NCBI RefSeq assembly: GCF_001557215.1
Contig: NZ_LSJM01000230.1
Span: 3,870 to 67,869, forward strand
Origin: Sphingomonas sp. CCH9-E2
GTDB lineage: Bacteria; Pseudomonadota; Alphaproteobacteria; Sphingomonadales; Sphingomonadaceae
Direction: 5' to 3'
DNA length: 64,000 bases
The notes under the pieces are model-generated. The model was not told the origin of the DNA and made no database searches. It saw only the letters and a program-made list of their open reading frames with translations. Position numbers and translations under genes: made by a program. This document shows positions 47,997 through 58,232 of this stretch, piece after piece. Each line of letters starts with the position of its first letter. Position 1 is the stretch's first letter.

Positions 47997-48395
47997 CCGC
48001 CAGAGGGCCGGGCGGCCGCGTTGCATGTAAGTGCACCGAGGAAAGTCCGGGCTCCACGGAAACACGGTGCCGGGTAACGCCCGGCGGTCCCGGTTCGCCG
48101 GGGTCAGGGAAAGTGCCACAGAGAGCAGACCGCCCACTGGTCTTCGGACTGAGGGCAAGGGTGAAAGGGTGCGGCAAGAGCGCACCGCGCGGCCGGCAAC
48201 GGAAGCGGCACGGCAAACCCCACCGGGAGCAAGATCGAATAGGGGCCGCGCATCGGGAGTTCCGCCCGGCGGCCCGGGTTGATTGCTTGAGCCCCCATGC
48301 AAATGCGGGCCTAGAGGAATGGTCGCCTATCGCGCGCACCTCCCTTCGGGGAAAGGGCCGCGTGGACAGAACCCGGCTTACAGGCCCTCTGGCAT
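47997..48395 (+). ncRNA. rnpB: RNase P RNA (class A)
   Basis: The catalytic RNA of RNase P, which matures tRNA 5' ends. The universal blocks are present: GAGGAAAGTCCGGGCTCC (48038-48055), the GGTAACGCCCGG P-loop, AGGGTGAAAGGGTGCGGCAAGAGCGCACCG and the 3' ACAGAACCCGGCTTACAGGCC. The ends pair as P1: 47999-48009 with 48383-48393 is a perfect 11-base helix. It lies between the DUF2306 gene and the CHAT operon, with no obvious terminator of its own. Confidence 0.97.
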
Positions 48396-48467
48396 CCAAT
48401 TTCGTCTGAATTGCGGGGCTTGCCACCAAGTCCTGCGCTTTGGATAAAGGCGGCGGAGGCGGGACCG

Positions 48468-51400
48468 ATGAAACGCAGCTTCGTCCTTTATGCAGGCGTG
48501 TCGCTCGCCGTGCTGACCCCGGGCGTCGCCGCAGCGCGTGACGGCGATACGCGAAGGGCGTGCGCGCAGGAAGCACGGCTGCCGACCCCCGATGACAAGA
48601 CCGGCGTCGAATTTGACGATCTCGTCCCCGAACGGGCGATTGCCCTTTGTCAGCGCGCGCTGGAAGCGCACCCGGACGATGCGTCCGTCATGGCCAATCT
48701 CGGGCGCGCGCTCAGCAAGGCGGGCGAGAACAAGGCGGCGCTGCGCCTGATCGAGCGTGCCGCGGCGGGCGGCAGCCTGCAGGCGGTCAACACGCTGGCG
48801 TCGATGTATGAATCGGGCAGCGGCGTACCCAAGGACCCCGCACGCGCCTTTGCCCTCGCAAAGTCGGGGGAGAAGGGGCGCAACATCTGGCTGCTTGGTC
48901 GGCTCGCGGACTATTATCTGAACGGCACTGGGACGCCGGTCGATGTTCCGGCCGCAATCGCCACTTATGCGCGCGCGGCCGAGCTTGGCCATGCGGGTGC
49001 GGCAAAGGCGCTCGCGGATCATTACCGGTTTGGCAGCAAGGGGGTGCCGAAGGATTTTGCACTCGCCCGCAAATGGTATCAGCGCGCAGTGCAGCTGGGC
49101 GAAGCGGACGCGGTGGCAGCGCTCGGCTATATGGCCGAAGCGGGTCTCGGCGGGCCCACGGATCTCGTTGAAGCACGGCGGCTGTACCGGATCGCGGCCG
49201 ATCAGGGATCGGGCTGGGGTGCGCAGAACTACGCCGTGATGCTCCAGAACGGCCGGGGCGGCCCGAAGGACGAAAAGGGCGCAGTGGAATTCGTCCGTCT
49301 GGCCGTGGACCGCGGCGAGACCAGCGCGATGCACCGCCTCGGGTGGTTCTACGAAAACGGCATTGGTCTCGTCAGCGATGTCCAGCTGGCGATCTCCTGG
49401 TATCGCAAGGCGGCGGATGCGGGTGACACCGATGCGATGGTGCGCCTTGGCTTCATGGCGCAGAATGGCAAAGGGATGCCGCGCGACCTCGAAGCTGGCC
49501 GCGCTTGGTATCGCAAAGCCGCCGATCTCGGCAGCATGAGTGCGACACGCAGCCTCGCTTTCGATCTGGCCGCAAGCGAGTTCACCGGCGTGCCGAGCGA
49601 CAATCCGGCGGCGATCCGGCTCTATCACAAGCTGGCAGAAAGCGATGACCCCACGGACATCGCGATAGCTGCGGACGTGTTCGCGGCCGGCAAACAGGTG
49701 CCGATGGATCTGAAGGCGGCGCGCAAATATTATGAAAAGGCGCTCGCCGCCGGTGAGGAAGATGCCGCACCCGATCTCGTCGAAGTGATCCTACGCGACG
49801 CGCCGGATGATGGCGACCGGGCAGCGGCGCTGCGCGTGTTGACGACCAGTGCCGACAAGGGCGCGGGTTGGGCGCTGGCTGCGCTGGCGCATCCGGGCCC
49901 CTTGATCGAAACCGGGGGACTGAAATTCGACAGCGCGCCCTGGCGTCAAAAGATTGCCGCCCTGACCGACCCCAAGGTGCTGACCGGCGTCGCAAAGGCG
50001 CTTCAGGCGGGCAAGCTGGCCAAACAACAGTTCGCACTCGCGGTCCAGTATACCAAGGCTGCCAGCGATCCGTCGGTGGCGAAGGAATATCAGCTCAAGC
50101 TGATGATCGACCTGCAGCTGCAGGAGGCGGCGCAGCGCGAGCTGGCACGCTATGCCGGAACCGCCGAGTTCAAGGCGTTGCCCGAGGAACGACGGACTGC
50201 GTTTCTCGCGCAATTCGACACGCCACGGGTGTTCAACTTCAACGGTGACGCGTCGCATGTCGCGACCTTCTCCGCGCTGGCCGAACTGGGGATGAAGGAA
50301 CCGGCGGCCAAACTGGCCTGGCGCCTGCTCGAAGATGGCAAGGGCGATACCGCAGCCGCGCTCAAATGGTTCACCATCGCCGCAGAACGCGGATCGGCCG
50401 ATGCGCAGCGGGCGCTGGGCTATCTGCACCTCAAGGGGTTCGGGGTCGAGAAGAGCGCGGTCAAGGCGGTGCGCGCGTGGGAGGAGGCGTATCGGCGCGG
50501 CGAGGGTTATGCGGCGCTGAGCCTCGCGCTCTACTACAAAGGCGAGCTTGAGTTCAGCGAGGCCGAGCGGGCCGGTGCGCCGGACTATGACCGCGCCCAG
50601 GCATTCGAATGGATGCAGCGCGCGGCATCGGCGAGCTATGCCAATGCGGTGCTGCTTGCGCGCATGTATCTGGCCGGCGACGGGACCAAGGCCGACCCGA
50701 AAGAGGCGATCCGCCTGCTGCGCTGGGCGGTGCATTGCGGGGATTACAGCGCGCGCGTCGCATTGGGGGAAGCCTATCTATACGGCTCCGGCGTGGCCAA
50801 GGATCCGGCGATGGCGCTGCGCTGGTTCCGGCACGCGGCGGCGACGCCATGGAGCGGGGGCGCGGAGGCGATGGTCCGGGCGTCGGCGCTGGGCTGGGGC
50901 ATGGCCGCGGATGTCAAGCAGGCGCGCTATTGGCTGGCTGAGGCGGTGCGGCGTGGCAGCGACGACGCCAAGAAATGGCAGGACACGTGCGGGGCACAGG
51001 CAACGATCAGATGCCTGACCAAGATTGAGGGCTTCACCCCGCTCCCGATCGGCCCGGAGACCGAGGGTGCCGCCGCCGAGCCGACGTTCGAAGCGCGCGA
51101 GGCGGTGCTGCGCAAGGAACTCGACGCTGCGGTGGACAATGGGTCGGAATATGCCGTGTTCGAAGGGTTTCGCAGCCTGGAGGAACATTATCTTCTCTAC
51201 GGCAAGATGGACGCGTATCTGGCGACCAAGGTCCGCTCGCTCGCGATCAAGGAAGCCGCACTCACCAGCCGCTTCGGCAGTCGCGACAATTATTTCGCGC
51301 TGATCGAATCCTCGTGCCACTGGTCGAGCGCTGCCAAGGAAGCGAGCGGGGGCGGGCGACGCGAGGCGGCGTTGTTCTTCGCCAAGGTCGCAGTCAACAA

Positions 51401-53015
51401 GCTGCAGGACGCTCGCAAGCGCATCTCCGACCTCGATCCGTCGATCCGCGAATGCTTCATCCGCGTCCATCAGGACCGCTACCGCTATCTTGCCGGTATC
51501 TTCATGGAGATGGGCCGGTTCGGCGAGGCCGAGCATGTGCTGGCCATGCTCAAGGATTTCGAAAGCTACAATTACACGCGCGACAAACGGCGCGAGGGCG
51601 AGGCGTTCGACCAGATGCCGCTCGACGCCAAGCAGACGCAGAGCATGGCCGCATTCGACGCGGCGACCGCTGCGCTGGCGCAGGCGGGTGCTGCGCGCGA
51701 CCGGCTGGTTGCGCTGCAGCGACAGGGCACGCTGACCGCCGAGCAACAGCAGGAACTGGCCGCGGCGACTACCGCGCTGGGTGCCGCGCAGACCGCCTTC
51801 CGCAGCGAACTTGGCGATCTGGCCAATGTCGTGGCCGGGCTCGACGCCACATTGACCCCGGACCAGCAGGCGAAAGCGGATCGGGTGGCGGCGATCCAGC
51901 CACGGCTCATTTCAACCGTGCGCCGCTTGGGCAAGGACGTCGCGGCGCTCCACGCGGTGGTTCTGCCCGACCGTATCCACTGGCTGATCACCACCGCCAA
52001 TTATCAGAAGTCGGTCGTGGTGCCGGTCGACATGATCGCGATGCGGAAGGATATCGGCCTCTACCGCCAGGCGATCAGCGACAAGGCGGTGTTCATCACC
52101 GACCCGGCATCGAAGCTGTACAAGGCGATGTTCGAGCCGGTCGACCGGGCGCTGCGGGCAGCAGGCATCCGACAGGTGATGCTCTCGCTCGACGATGCGC
52201 TGCGCTACCTGCCGATGGCGGCGCTCCACGACGGCAAGCAATGGCTCGCCGAGCGTTACGCCTTCAGCGCATTCCGGTCGATCGACGAGGTGCAGACGGG
52301 ACCGTCGGACGCGGCCGAATGGCGCGTGGCGGCGCTGGGCGCGAGCCAGGGCGGGGCGGGGCTCAGCCCCTTGCCCGCAGTGCCCGCCGAATTGTCGGGG
52401 ATCGTCCGGGCCGAGGGTGCGACGACCGGGGTTCTGCCCGGCGTGGTTCGGCTGGACGGCGCGTTCGACCGGGCGGCACTCGGCGCGGCGATGGCGGGTG
52501 GCTATCGCGTGATCCATATCGCGTCGCACTTTGCGCTGGACCCGGCCAGTGCGGACAAGTCCTTCCTGTTGCTCGGCACGGGCAAGGAGCTGCCACTGAC
52601 CGAGTTCATCAAGGATGGGAGCTTCACCGCGATCGATGTCGATCTGCTCGCCCTATCGGCATGCCAGACCGGCGTGCCTGGCGGGAACCAGAACGGGTCG
52701 GAGGTGGATGCGAGCCTTGCCGAACTGGCGCAAAAGGCAGGGGCGTCGGCGGTGCTCGCCTCGCTCTGGTCGGTGGCGGATGAATCGACCGCAGTGCTGA
52801 TGCAGCGCTTCTACGCGATCCATGCCAAAGGCGGGATCAGCAAGGCCGAAGCACTGCGTCAGGCGCAGCTCGCCTTGATGGGCGCGCAGGGCGGCACGGG
52901 GGCCGATCGCGGCAAGGGTCGTGGGGCGCCGGGCGGCTCCACGGGACCGGCGGTGACCGGCTACGCGCATCCATTTTACTGGGCGCCGTTTGTGCTGCTG
53001 GGGAATTGGCAGTAA
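48468..53015 (+). CDS. exported Sel1-repeat CHAT protease-like protein
   Basis: A 1515-residue protein with a signal peptide (MKRSFVLYAGVSLAVLTPGVAAA), so it is exported. An N-terminal ~870-residue solenoid of Sel1/TPR repeats is visible (e.g. AISWYRKAADAGDTDAMVRLGFMAQNGKGMPRD; ALRWFRHAAATP). A coiled region follows, then a C-terminal CHAT domain of the caspase clan with the His in VIHIASHFALDP (~His1354) and Cys in LLALSACQTG (~Cys1399). Both catalytic residues are kept, and Ser-Leu-Trp-Ser of ASLWSVAD is typical. It precedes an Hsp70 and a J-like gene on the same strand. Confidence 0.9.
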   Translation: MKRSFVLYAGVSLAVLTPGVAAARDGDTRRACAQEARLPTPDDKTGVEFDDLVPERAIALCQRALEAHPDDASVMANLGRALSKAGENKAALRLIERAAAGGSLQAVNTLASMYESGSGVPKDPARAFALAKSGEKGRNIWLLGRLADYYLNGTGTPVDVPAAIATYARAAELGHAGAAKALADHYRFGSKGVPKDFALARKWYQRAVQLGEADAVAALGYMAEAGLGGPTDLVEARRLYRIAADQGSGWGAQNYAVMLQNGRGGPKDEKGAVEFVRLAVDRGETSAMHRLGWFYENGIGLVSDVQLAISWYRKAADAGDTDAMVRLGFMAQNGKGMPRDLEAGRAWYRKAADLGSMSATRSLAFDLAASEFTGVPSDNPAAIRLYHKLAESDDPTDIAIAADVFAAGKQVPMDLKAARKYYEKALAAGEEDAAPDLVEVILRDAPDDGDRAAALRVLTTSADKGAGWALAALAHPGPLIETGGLKFDSAPWRQKIAALTDPKVLTGVAKALQAGKLAKQQFALAVQYTKAASDPSVAKEYQLKLMIDLQLQEAAQRELARYAGTAEFKALPEERRTAFLAQFDTPRVFNFNGDASHVATFSALAELGMKEPAAKLAWRLLEDGKGDTAAALKWFTIAAERGSADAQRALGYLHLKGFGVEKSAVKAVRAWEEAYRRGEGYAALSLALYYKGELEFSEAERAGAPDYDRAQAFEWMQRAASASYANAVLLARMYLAGDGTKADPKEAIRLLRWAVHCGDYSARVALGEAYLYGSGVAKDPAMALRWFRHAAATPWSGGAEAMVRASALGWGMAADVKQARYWLAEAVRRGSDDAKKWQDTCGAQATIRCLTKIEGFTPLPIGPETEGAAAEPTFEAREAVLRKELDAAVDNGSEYAVFEGFRSLEEHYLLYGKMDAYLATKVRSLAIKEAALTSRFGSRDNYFALIESSCHWSSAAKEASGGGRREAALFFAKVAVNKLQDARKRISDLDPSIRECFIRVHQDRYRYLAGIFMEMGRFGEAEHVLAMLKDFESYNYTRDKRREGEAFDQMPLDAKQTQSMAAFDAATAALAQAGAARDRLVALQRQGTLTAEQQQELAAATTALGAAQTAFRSELGDLANVVAGLDATLTPDQQAKADRVAAIQPRLISTVRRLGKDVAALHAVVLPDRIHWLITTANYQKSVVVPVDMIAMRKDIGLYRQAISDKAVFITDPASKLYKAMFEPVDRALRAAGIRQVMLSLDDALRYLPMAALHDGKQWLAERYAFSAFRSIDEVQTGPSDAAEWRVAALGASQGGAGLSPLPAVPAELSGIVRAEGATTGVLPGVVRLDGAFDRAALGAAMAGGYRVIHIASHFALDPASADKSFLLLGTGKELPLTEFIKDGSFTAIDVDLLALSACQTGVPGGNQNGSEVDASLAELAQKAGASAVLASLWSVADESTAVLMQRFYAIHAKGGISKAEALRQAQLALMGAQGGTGADRGKGRGAPGGSTGPAVTGYAHPFYWAPFVLLGNWQ

Positions 53016-53097
53016 TCGGAACGCCTTCGCACTTGATGCGCGGCGTCGCTTCGCGATAGCTCCCGCAACGGCGGATTCCGCCGGGTGGGGGGCTCAG

Positions 53098-54804
53098 ATG
53101 ATTATCGGGATCGATCTCGGAACGACCAACAGCACGGTCGCGGTTTGGCGGGATGGCCAAGCGCAGCTGATCCCGAACGCGATCGGCGACTTTCTGACGC
53201 CATCGGCGGTCAGCGTGACCGAAGACGGCACCATATTGGTCGGGATCGCGGCGCGGGATCGTCAGTCGACCCATCCGCGCGACACGGCGACCGCGTTCAA
53301 GCGTTACATGGGGACGCGCCAACTCACCAGGCTCGGCGGGATCGAGTTCAGCGCCGAAGACCTGTCGGCGATCGTGCTGGGTCGGCTGAAGGCCGATGCC
53401 GAGGCCTTTCTCGGGGAGCCGGTGACCGAGGCGGTGATCACCGTGCCCGCCTATTTCAACGACCGCCAGCGCAAGGCAACGCGCCGCGCCGGCGAGCTTG
53501 CCGGCCTCGACGTGCGGCGGCTGCTCAATGAGCCGACCGCAGCGGCGCTGGCCTTCGGCATTCAGGACAATGCGGAGCGCGAGCCGTTTCTGGTGTTCGA
53601 TCTGGGCGGCGGGACCTTCGATGTCTCGATCGTCGAAGTGTTCGACGGTGTGGTCGAGGTGCGCGCTTCGGCAGGAGACAACCGCCTGGGTGGCGAAGAC
53701 TTCAATGACATGCTGGCGGCATTCGCGCGGACACGGCTCGACATGGCGACGATCGGAAGTCGGGTCAGCCCGGCGGTCCTGCACGAATTGATGCGCGCAG
53801 CGGCCGAGCGGACGCGACGCGAACTGACCGTGGCCGAGCGCGCGCCATTTCGGATCACCGTCGGCGATACGGTATTCGAGACCGAGATCACCGCGCAGGA
53901 ATTCGAAGCGCAGGCCGCGGCGCTGCTCGATCGCCTGCGCGACCCCGTGCTGCGCTCGCTGCGCGAAAGCGACATCCGGGTCGATGGGTTGAGCGAGATC
54001 GTGCTGGTGGGCGGAGCCACCCGCATGCCGATCGTCCGCAAGGCGGTGACCCGCATGTTCAGCCGCTTCCCCAACGCGTCGGTGCATCCCGACCATGCCG
54101 TGGGGCTGGGCGCAGCGGTTCAGGGGGGGCTGCTGGCCAAGGATGCCGCGCTCGATGAGATTCGACTGACCGATGTCTGCCCCTTTTCGCTCGGTGTCGA
54201 CACGACCGAGCGTGACGCGCGCGGGGCATGGCATCCTGGGCTGTTCTCGCCGATCATCGAGCGCAACACGCCGATCCCGGCGAGCCGGATCAGCTATTTC
54301 CGCACGCTTTCCGACAATCAGCGCGAGGTGCAGTTCGGCATCTATCAGGGCGAAGCGCGCGAGGTGCGTAACAACATCAAGCTCGGCCAGCTCAGTGTGC
54401 CGGTGCCGCCGCGTCCGGCGGGAGAAATCGCAGTCGAGTGCCGGTTCAGCTATGACTCCAGCGGACTGCTGGAGGTGGACGTGCGGATCCCCGAAACCGG
54501 CCTGACCCGCAATCTGGTAATCATCGACGAGGCCGATGCGATGTCAGAACGCGAGCTGAGCCAACGCCGCGAGGCGCTGGCGGCGCTCAAATTCCACCCG
54601 CGTGACGGCAGCGAGAACGCCGCGCTGACCGCCCGCGCCACGCGCTGTTACGAAAGCTTTATCGGGGAGCATCGCGAGCGCATCGGGCAGGCGATGCTGG
54701 TGTTCCAGTCGGCGCTGGACCGCCAGGATCCGCGCGCGATCCGGATTGCGCATGCGGAGCTGACCACCTTGCTCGATGCGCTCGAAGGGGATCGGTTTCT
54801 GTGA
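53098..54804 (+). CDS. Hsp70 family chaperone, HscC-like
   Basis: ATP-driven chaperone of 568 residues. The ATPase domain has GIDLGTTNSTVAVW, VITVPAYFNDRQRKATRRAGELAGLDVRRLLNEPTAAALAFG, FLVFDLGGGTFDVSIVEV and VLVGGATRMP. The substrate-binding half is there but the long lid is short (568 against ~640 residues in DnaK), as in HscC. The ATG at 53098 starts at the conserved N-terminus. A J-like gene overlaps its stop, the partner arrangement known for HscC in E. coli. Confidence 0.9.
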   Translation: MIIGIDLGTTNSTVAVWRDGQAQLIPNAIGDFLTPSAVSVTEDGTILVGIAARDRQSTHPRDTATAFKRYMGTRQLTRLGGIEFSAEDLSAIVLGRLKADAEAFLGEPVTEAVITVPAYFNDRQRKATRRAGELAGLDVRRLLNEPTAAALAFGIQDNAEREPFLVFDLGGGTFDVSIVEVFDGVVEVRASAGDNRLGGEDFNDMLAAFARTRLDMATIGSRVSPAVLHELMRAAAERTRRELTVAERAPFRITVGDTVFETEITAQEFEAQAAALLDRLRDPVLRSLRESDIRVDGLSEIVLVGGATRMPIVRKAVTRMFSRFPNASVHPDHAVGLGAAVQGGLLAKDAALDEIRLTDVCPFSLGVDTTERDARGAWHPGLFSPIIERNTPIPASRISYFRTLSDNQREVQFGIYQGEAREVRNNIKLGQLSVPVPPRPAGEIAVECRFSYDSSGLLEVDVRIPETGLTRNLVIIDEADAMSERELSQRREALAALKFHPRDGSENAALTARATRCYESFIGEHRERIGQAMLVFQSALDRQDPRAIRIAHAELTTLLDALEGDRFL

Positions 54805-56564
54805 TGGTTTCCGATCCGTGGCAGGTGCTCGGGATTGCGCCGACCGAGGATGTGCGTGCCGTCCGCCGAGCCTATGCCGCCCGACTGAAGTCGATCGACG
54901 TCGACACCGATCCTGAAGGCTATGCCGCGCTGCGGCTCGCCCGTGATGCGGCGCTGCGTCAAGCGAATGGGCAGGGCGATGGCGCTGATCATGCGGAAAG
55001 TGCGGACCAAGCCGCACCGCAAGGCAATGGTGAGCTGCGCCTGCGCGTATATCCGTTCCATCCGCCGGCAATCATGGCTCCGGCGCAGGGCGGTGGCTGG
55101 CTATCGCTCCGCATCGCGACGCTGTCGCAGGATGCGATTCTGTGGAGCTGGAGCGAACTGATCGGCGGTTCCAGCGAGGGGAGCCATGCGGTCATCCCAA
55201 TTCCCCGCAGCGCAACGCTGCGACCGCCCCGGCGCGATATGGAGGCGGCCCAGACGATCATCGCCTTTGCCGATTCCGCCGGAATCGAACCTGAATTCGA
55301 TCATTTTGAAGCGATCATCGCCATCCTGTTTCGCGATGGCGTGCGTCGCGACACCATGCCGTCGGACGAGGAGGAGCGCGCGCTGCTCGCGCATTTCGAG
55401 GGAATCCGGAACGGGCGACGCATCGGTGAAATGACATACTATGCCGATGTCGAGCGCTGGTGCGCCGACATCATCGCGCATGGTGCGCCTGCGTCCAACT
55501 GCCTGATGGCACCCGCCGCAGCCTTTTTCCGCTGGCGCGAGCGCGCCGGGGAATTGGGCGAGGGGGATGCGGTTGCGTTCATCAACCGTCGCCTCAAGGT
55601 CTTCGAGTTCATCGATACGGTTTCAAAGCCGGAGCACCCTTGGAACAAGGCTTGGACGGAACTGACAACGTACGCGCATGAACGTTCGGGGCGAGGCTGG
55701 GGCGTGAAGCGCCAGCATGTTCGCGAACTGCTGGCGCATGTCCGAAGCGAGAACCCCGACGTTGAACACCATTTTGACAGCACGCGGGTCGCCCTGTGGG
55801 AAAATCAGAGCGAAGGGGGCAGCTTTCCATGGGGCCAGGTCATCATCGGCGGACTGCTGTTGCTGTCCGTCCTCGGCAAATGTTCACAAGAGGTCAGCCG
55901 ACCGCCGATGCCGCCGAGCGACCTCGCGGGAGTTGGTTACATCGCGCCCGACCCGACGCAGCAGCGCTTTCAGATCGACAATGCATTGCGCGCGCGGGGT
56001 TATACTGACCTCACCCTAGCCGTTGCCGAGCAGGAAAATCCTGAACTGGCGCAGATGCTCAAAAGCAACTGGACCGTCGTGGCGGAGGAGGGCCGGGGCA
56101 TGGGCGGCTTTGAGGATCGCTTGGCTGCGGCGTTGAACGACCGGCTGATCCTCGCGATCCGCACTGCCCCTTACGCAGAGGTCGCCGACTATCAGCGCAA
56201 CCGCATCGCATGGGCGCGGGCCTATCGCGAGCAGGGTGCGGTCAAGTGTGACGACTATCTGCGGCGCGGCGACACGCCACCCGTGGCAGGCAGGACCGAG
56301 TTCCAGAGCCGCCAGTGGACGATCGAAGAGCGGGTGCTGCGCACCGCAAAGGCGCCCTTCCCGCCGGGCGGGGGCGGTGTCACCATTCCCGGCGAGATTG
56401 TGGAGGAGGTGCTGAATCGGACGCGCCTACCCGAGGCACGAGTCCGCGCGAGCCTGAGGGGCGAAGGCGATGCGACCGATCACTGTGCCGTTCGCATTGC
56501 GCTGCTCGACGCCGCCCTGAGGATGCCGCGAAAGCAGGGGCTGCCGATTCTGCGGGCGATGTAG
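54804..56564 (+). CDS. membrane J-domain-like protein, partner of the HscC-like chaperone
   Basis: Residues 1-52 (DPWQVLGIAPTEDVRAVRRAYAARLKSIDVDTDPEGYAALRLARDAAL) have the helix I-III layout of J-like proteins next to HscC, but the HPD tripeptide between helices II and III is absent. A ~290-residue soluble part follows, then one short membrane helix (about 345-359) and a ~220-residue C-terminal domain. The ATG overlaps the upstream TGA (TGATG). A possible GTG lies 3 bases earlier. Confidence 0.75.
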   Translation: MVSDPWQVLGIAPTEDVRAVRRAYAARLKSIDVDTDPEGYAALRLARDAALRQANGQGDGADHAESADQAAPQGNGELRLRVYPFHPPAIMAPAQGGGWLSLRIATLSQDAILWSWSELIGGSSEGSHAVIPIPRSATLRPPRRDMEAAQTIIAFADSAGIEPEFDHFEAIIAILFRDGVRRDTMPSDEEERALLAHFEGIRNGRRIGEMTYYADVERWCADIIAHGAPASNCLMAPAAAFFRWRERAGELGEGDAVAFINRRLKVFEFIDTVSKPEHPWNKAWTELTTYAHERSGRGWGVKRQHVRELLAHVRSENPDVEHHFDSTRVALWENQSEGGSFPWGQVIIGGLLLLSVLGKCSQEVSRPPMPPSDLAGVGYIAPDPTQQRFQIDNALRARGYTDLTLAVAEQENPELAQMLKSNWTVVAEEGRGMGGFEDRLAAALNDRLILAIRTAPYAEVADYQRNRIAWARAYREQGAVKCDDYLRRGDTPPVAGRTEFQSRQWTIEERVLRTAKAPFPPGGGGVTIPGEIVEEVLNRTRLPEARVRASLRGEGDATDHCAVRIALLDAALRMPRKQGLPILRAM

Positions 56565-56585
56565 CCCGGTCGGATCGGGTGGTCC

Positions 56586-58169
56586 TCACGCCGCCTTGCG
56601 GCGCTCCGCCATCTCCTCGTTGAGCATTTCGGCGAGCAGGAAAGCAAGCTCCAGGCTCTGGCCCGCGTTGAGGCGCGGGTCGCAATGCGTGTGGTAGCGG
56701 TCGGCCAGGTCGTGCTCGCCGATGTCGATCATGCCGCCGGTGCATTCGGTGACATTCTGCCCGGTCATTTCGGCATGAATGCCGCCGGCATAGGTTCCTT
56801 CGGCGCGGTGGACGGCAAAGAAGCCGCGCACTTCGGCGAGGATGCGATCGAACGGGCGGGTCTTGTAGCCGTTCGCGGCCTTGATCACGTTGCCGTGCAT
56901 CGGGTCGCAGCTCCACACCACCGGGTGCCCCTCCCGCTTCACCGCGCGCACCAGCTTGGGCAGGCCGCCTTCGATCTTGTCATGGCCATAGCGGGTGATC
57001 AGCGTCATCCGGCCCGGCGTGCGGGTCGGGTTGAGCGTGTCGAGCAGGCGCAGCAATGCGTCCGGCTCCAGGCTCGGGCCGCACTTCATGCCGATCGGGT
57101 TGCCGATGCCGCGCAGGAATTCGACATGCGCCGATCCGTCGAAGCGGGTGCGGTCGCCGATCCACAGGAAGTGCGCGCTGGTATCATACCAGTCGCCGGT
57201 CAGGCTGTCCTGCCGCGTCAGCGCCTGCTCGTACGGGAGCAGCAGCGCTTCGTGGCTGGTGTAGAAATCGGTGCGCTTGAGCTGGGGCACGGTCTCGGGG
57301 TTGATCCCGCACGCCTCCATGAAGTCGAGCGCCTCGCCGATCCGGTCGGCGACGTCGGCGAACTTGTCGGCCCATGGGCTGCGGCCCATGAAGTCGAGCG
57401 TCCATTTGTGGACCTGATGCAGATTGGCATAGCCGCCGCTGGCGAAGGCGCGCAGCAGGTTCAGTGTCGCCGCCGACTGGGTATAGCCGCGGATCATCCG
57501 CTGCGGATCGGGGATGCGCGCTTCGGGGGTGAAGGCGATGTCGTTGACATTGTCGCCGCGATAGCTGGGCAGCTCGACACCGTTGATGGTTTCGGTATCC
57601 GCCGAGCGCGGCTTGGCAAACTGGCCGGCCATGCGACCGACCTTCACCGTCGGCAACTTGGAGGCGAAGGTCAGGACGACCGCCATCTGCAGGATCACGC
57701 GAAACGTGTCGCGGATATTGTTCGGGTGAAACTCCGCGAAGCTTTCGGCGCAGTCGCCGCCCTGGAGCAGGAACGCTTCGCCACGCGCCACACGGGCGAG
57801 TTCCTGCGTCAGCGCGCGCGCCTCACCAGCGAAGACCAGCGGGGGGAAGCTGGAAAGAGTATCGGTCGCGGCAGTCAGAGCAGCGCTATCGGGGTAAATC
57901 GGCAGCTGCCGTGCTTCGGCATGGGTCCAGCTGTCGGGGGTCCAGTCCATTGCCTGCTCCAAATTGCGGACATGGACATACCAGTCCTGATGATGGGCGA
58001 TGCCATTGGCCGCGATCTGATTGAGCACGGCGGGCGAAGCGCGTTTCCCGTCCTCTTCCCAGCCCTGAACGGTCGAACCGGGTGTGTCGAACCATGCGCC
58101 AAAGGCGGCACGGGACATGGAGCGCTCCTCGCGGAAGCGGCGGATTTTCGAACCGGCTAACGTCGTCAT
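56586..58169 (-). CDS. XRE-type HTH domain fused to class II DAHP synthase
   Basis: Residues ~74-527 are a class II (AroG-II type) 3-deoxy-D-arabino-heptulosonate-7-phosphate synthase: first shikimate step. Motifs: [72 protein letters not shown]. The N-terminal ~50 residues are an XRE HTH ([46 protein letters not shown]). An internal ATG at 57950 with GGAG 6 bases before it starts a plain enzyme. It could give two products. Confidence 0.9.
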   Translation of the reverse strand: MTTLAGSKIRRFREERSMSRAAFGAWFDTPGSTVQGWEEDGKRASPAVLNQIAANGIAHHQDWYVHVRNLEQAMDWTPDSWTHAEARQLPIYPDSAALTAATDTLSSFPPLVFAGEARALTQELARVARGEAFLLQGGDCAESFAEFHPNNIRDTFRVILQMAVVLTFASKLPTVKVGRMAGQFAKPRSADTETINGVELPSYRGDNVNDIAFTPEARIPDPQRMIRGYTQSAATLNLLRAFASGGYANLHQVHKWTLDFMGRSPWADKFADVADRIGEALDFMEACGINPETVPQLKRTDFYTSHEALLLPYEQALTRQDSLTGDWYDTSAHFLWIGDRTRFDGSAHVEFLRGIGNPIGMKCGPSLEPDALLRLLDTLNPTRTPGRMTLITRYGHDKIEGGLPKLVRAVKREGHPVVWSCDPMHGNVIKAANGYKTRPFDRILAEVRGFFAVHRAEGTYAGGIHAEMTGQNVTECTGGMIDIGEHDLADRYHTHCDPRLNAGQSLELAFLLAEMLNEEMAERRKAA

Positions 58170-58177
58170 CCGGCGGC

Positions 58178-58196
58178 CTTACCCCTGGTGGGTAAG
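58178..58196. promoter_or_regulatory. operator-like inverted repeat upstream of the HTH-DAHP synthase
   Basis: CTTACCC-N5-GGGTAAG, a perfect palindrome centred at 58187, ends 9 bases before the ATG and overlaps the ribosome-site area. A binding site for the HTH domain encoded just downstream is the simplest reading. Confidence 0.5.
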
Positions 58197-58213
58197 TATA
58201 TGCAAGCGACAAA

Positions 58214-58232
58214 TTCACCCGATCGGGGTAAA
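58214..58232. promoter_or_regulatory. second operator-like inverted repeat upstream of the HTH-DAHP synthase
   Basis: TTCACCC-N5-GGGTAAA (one mismatch between arms) has the same spacing as the 58178-58196 site, with centres 36 bases apart. A possible third, weaker site TGCCC-N5-GGGCA lies at 58236-58250. A -10-like TATACT (minus strand) sits between the first two. Confidence 0.5.
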
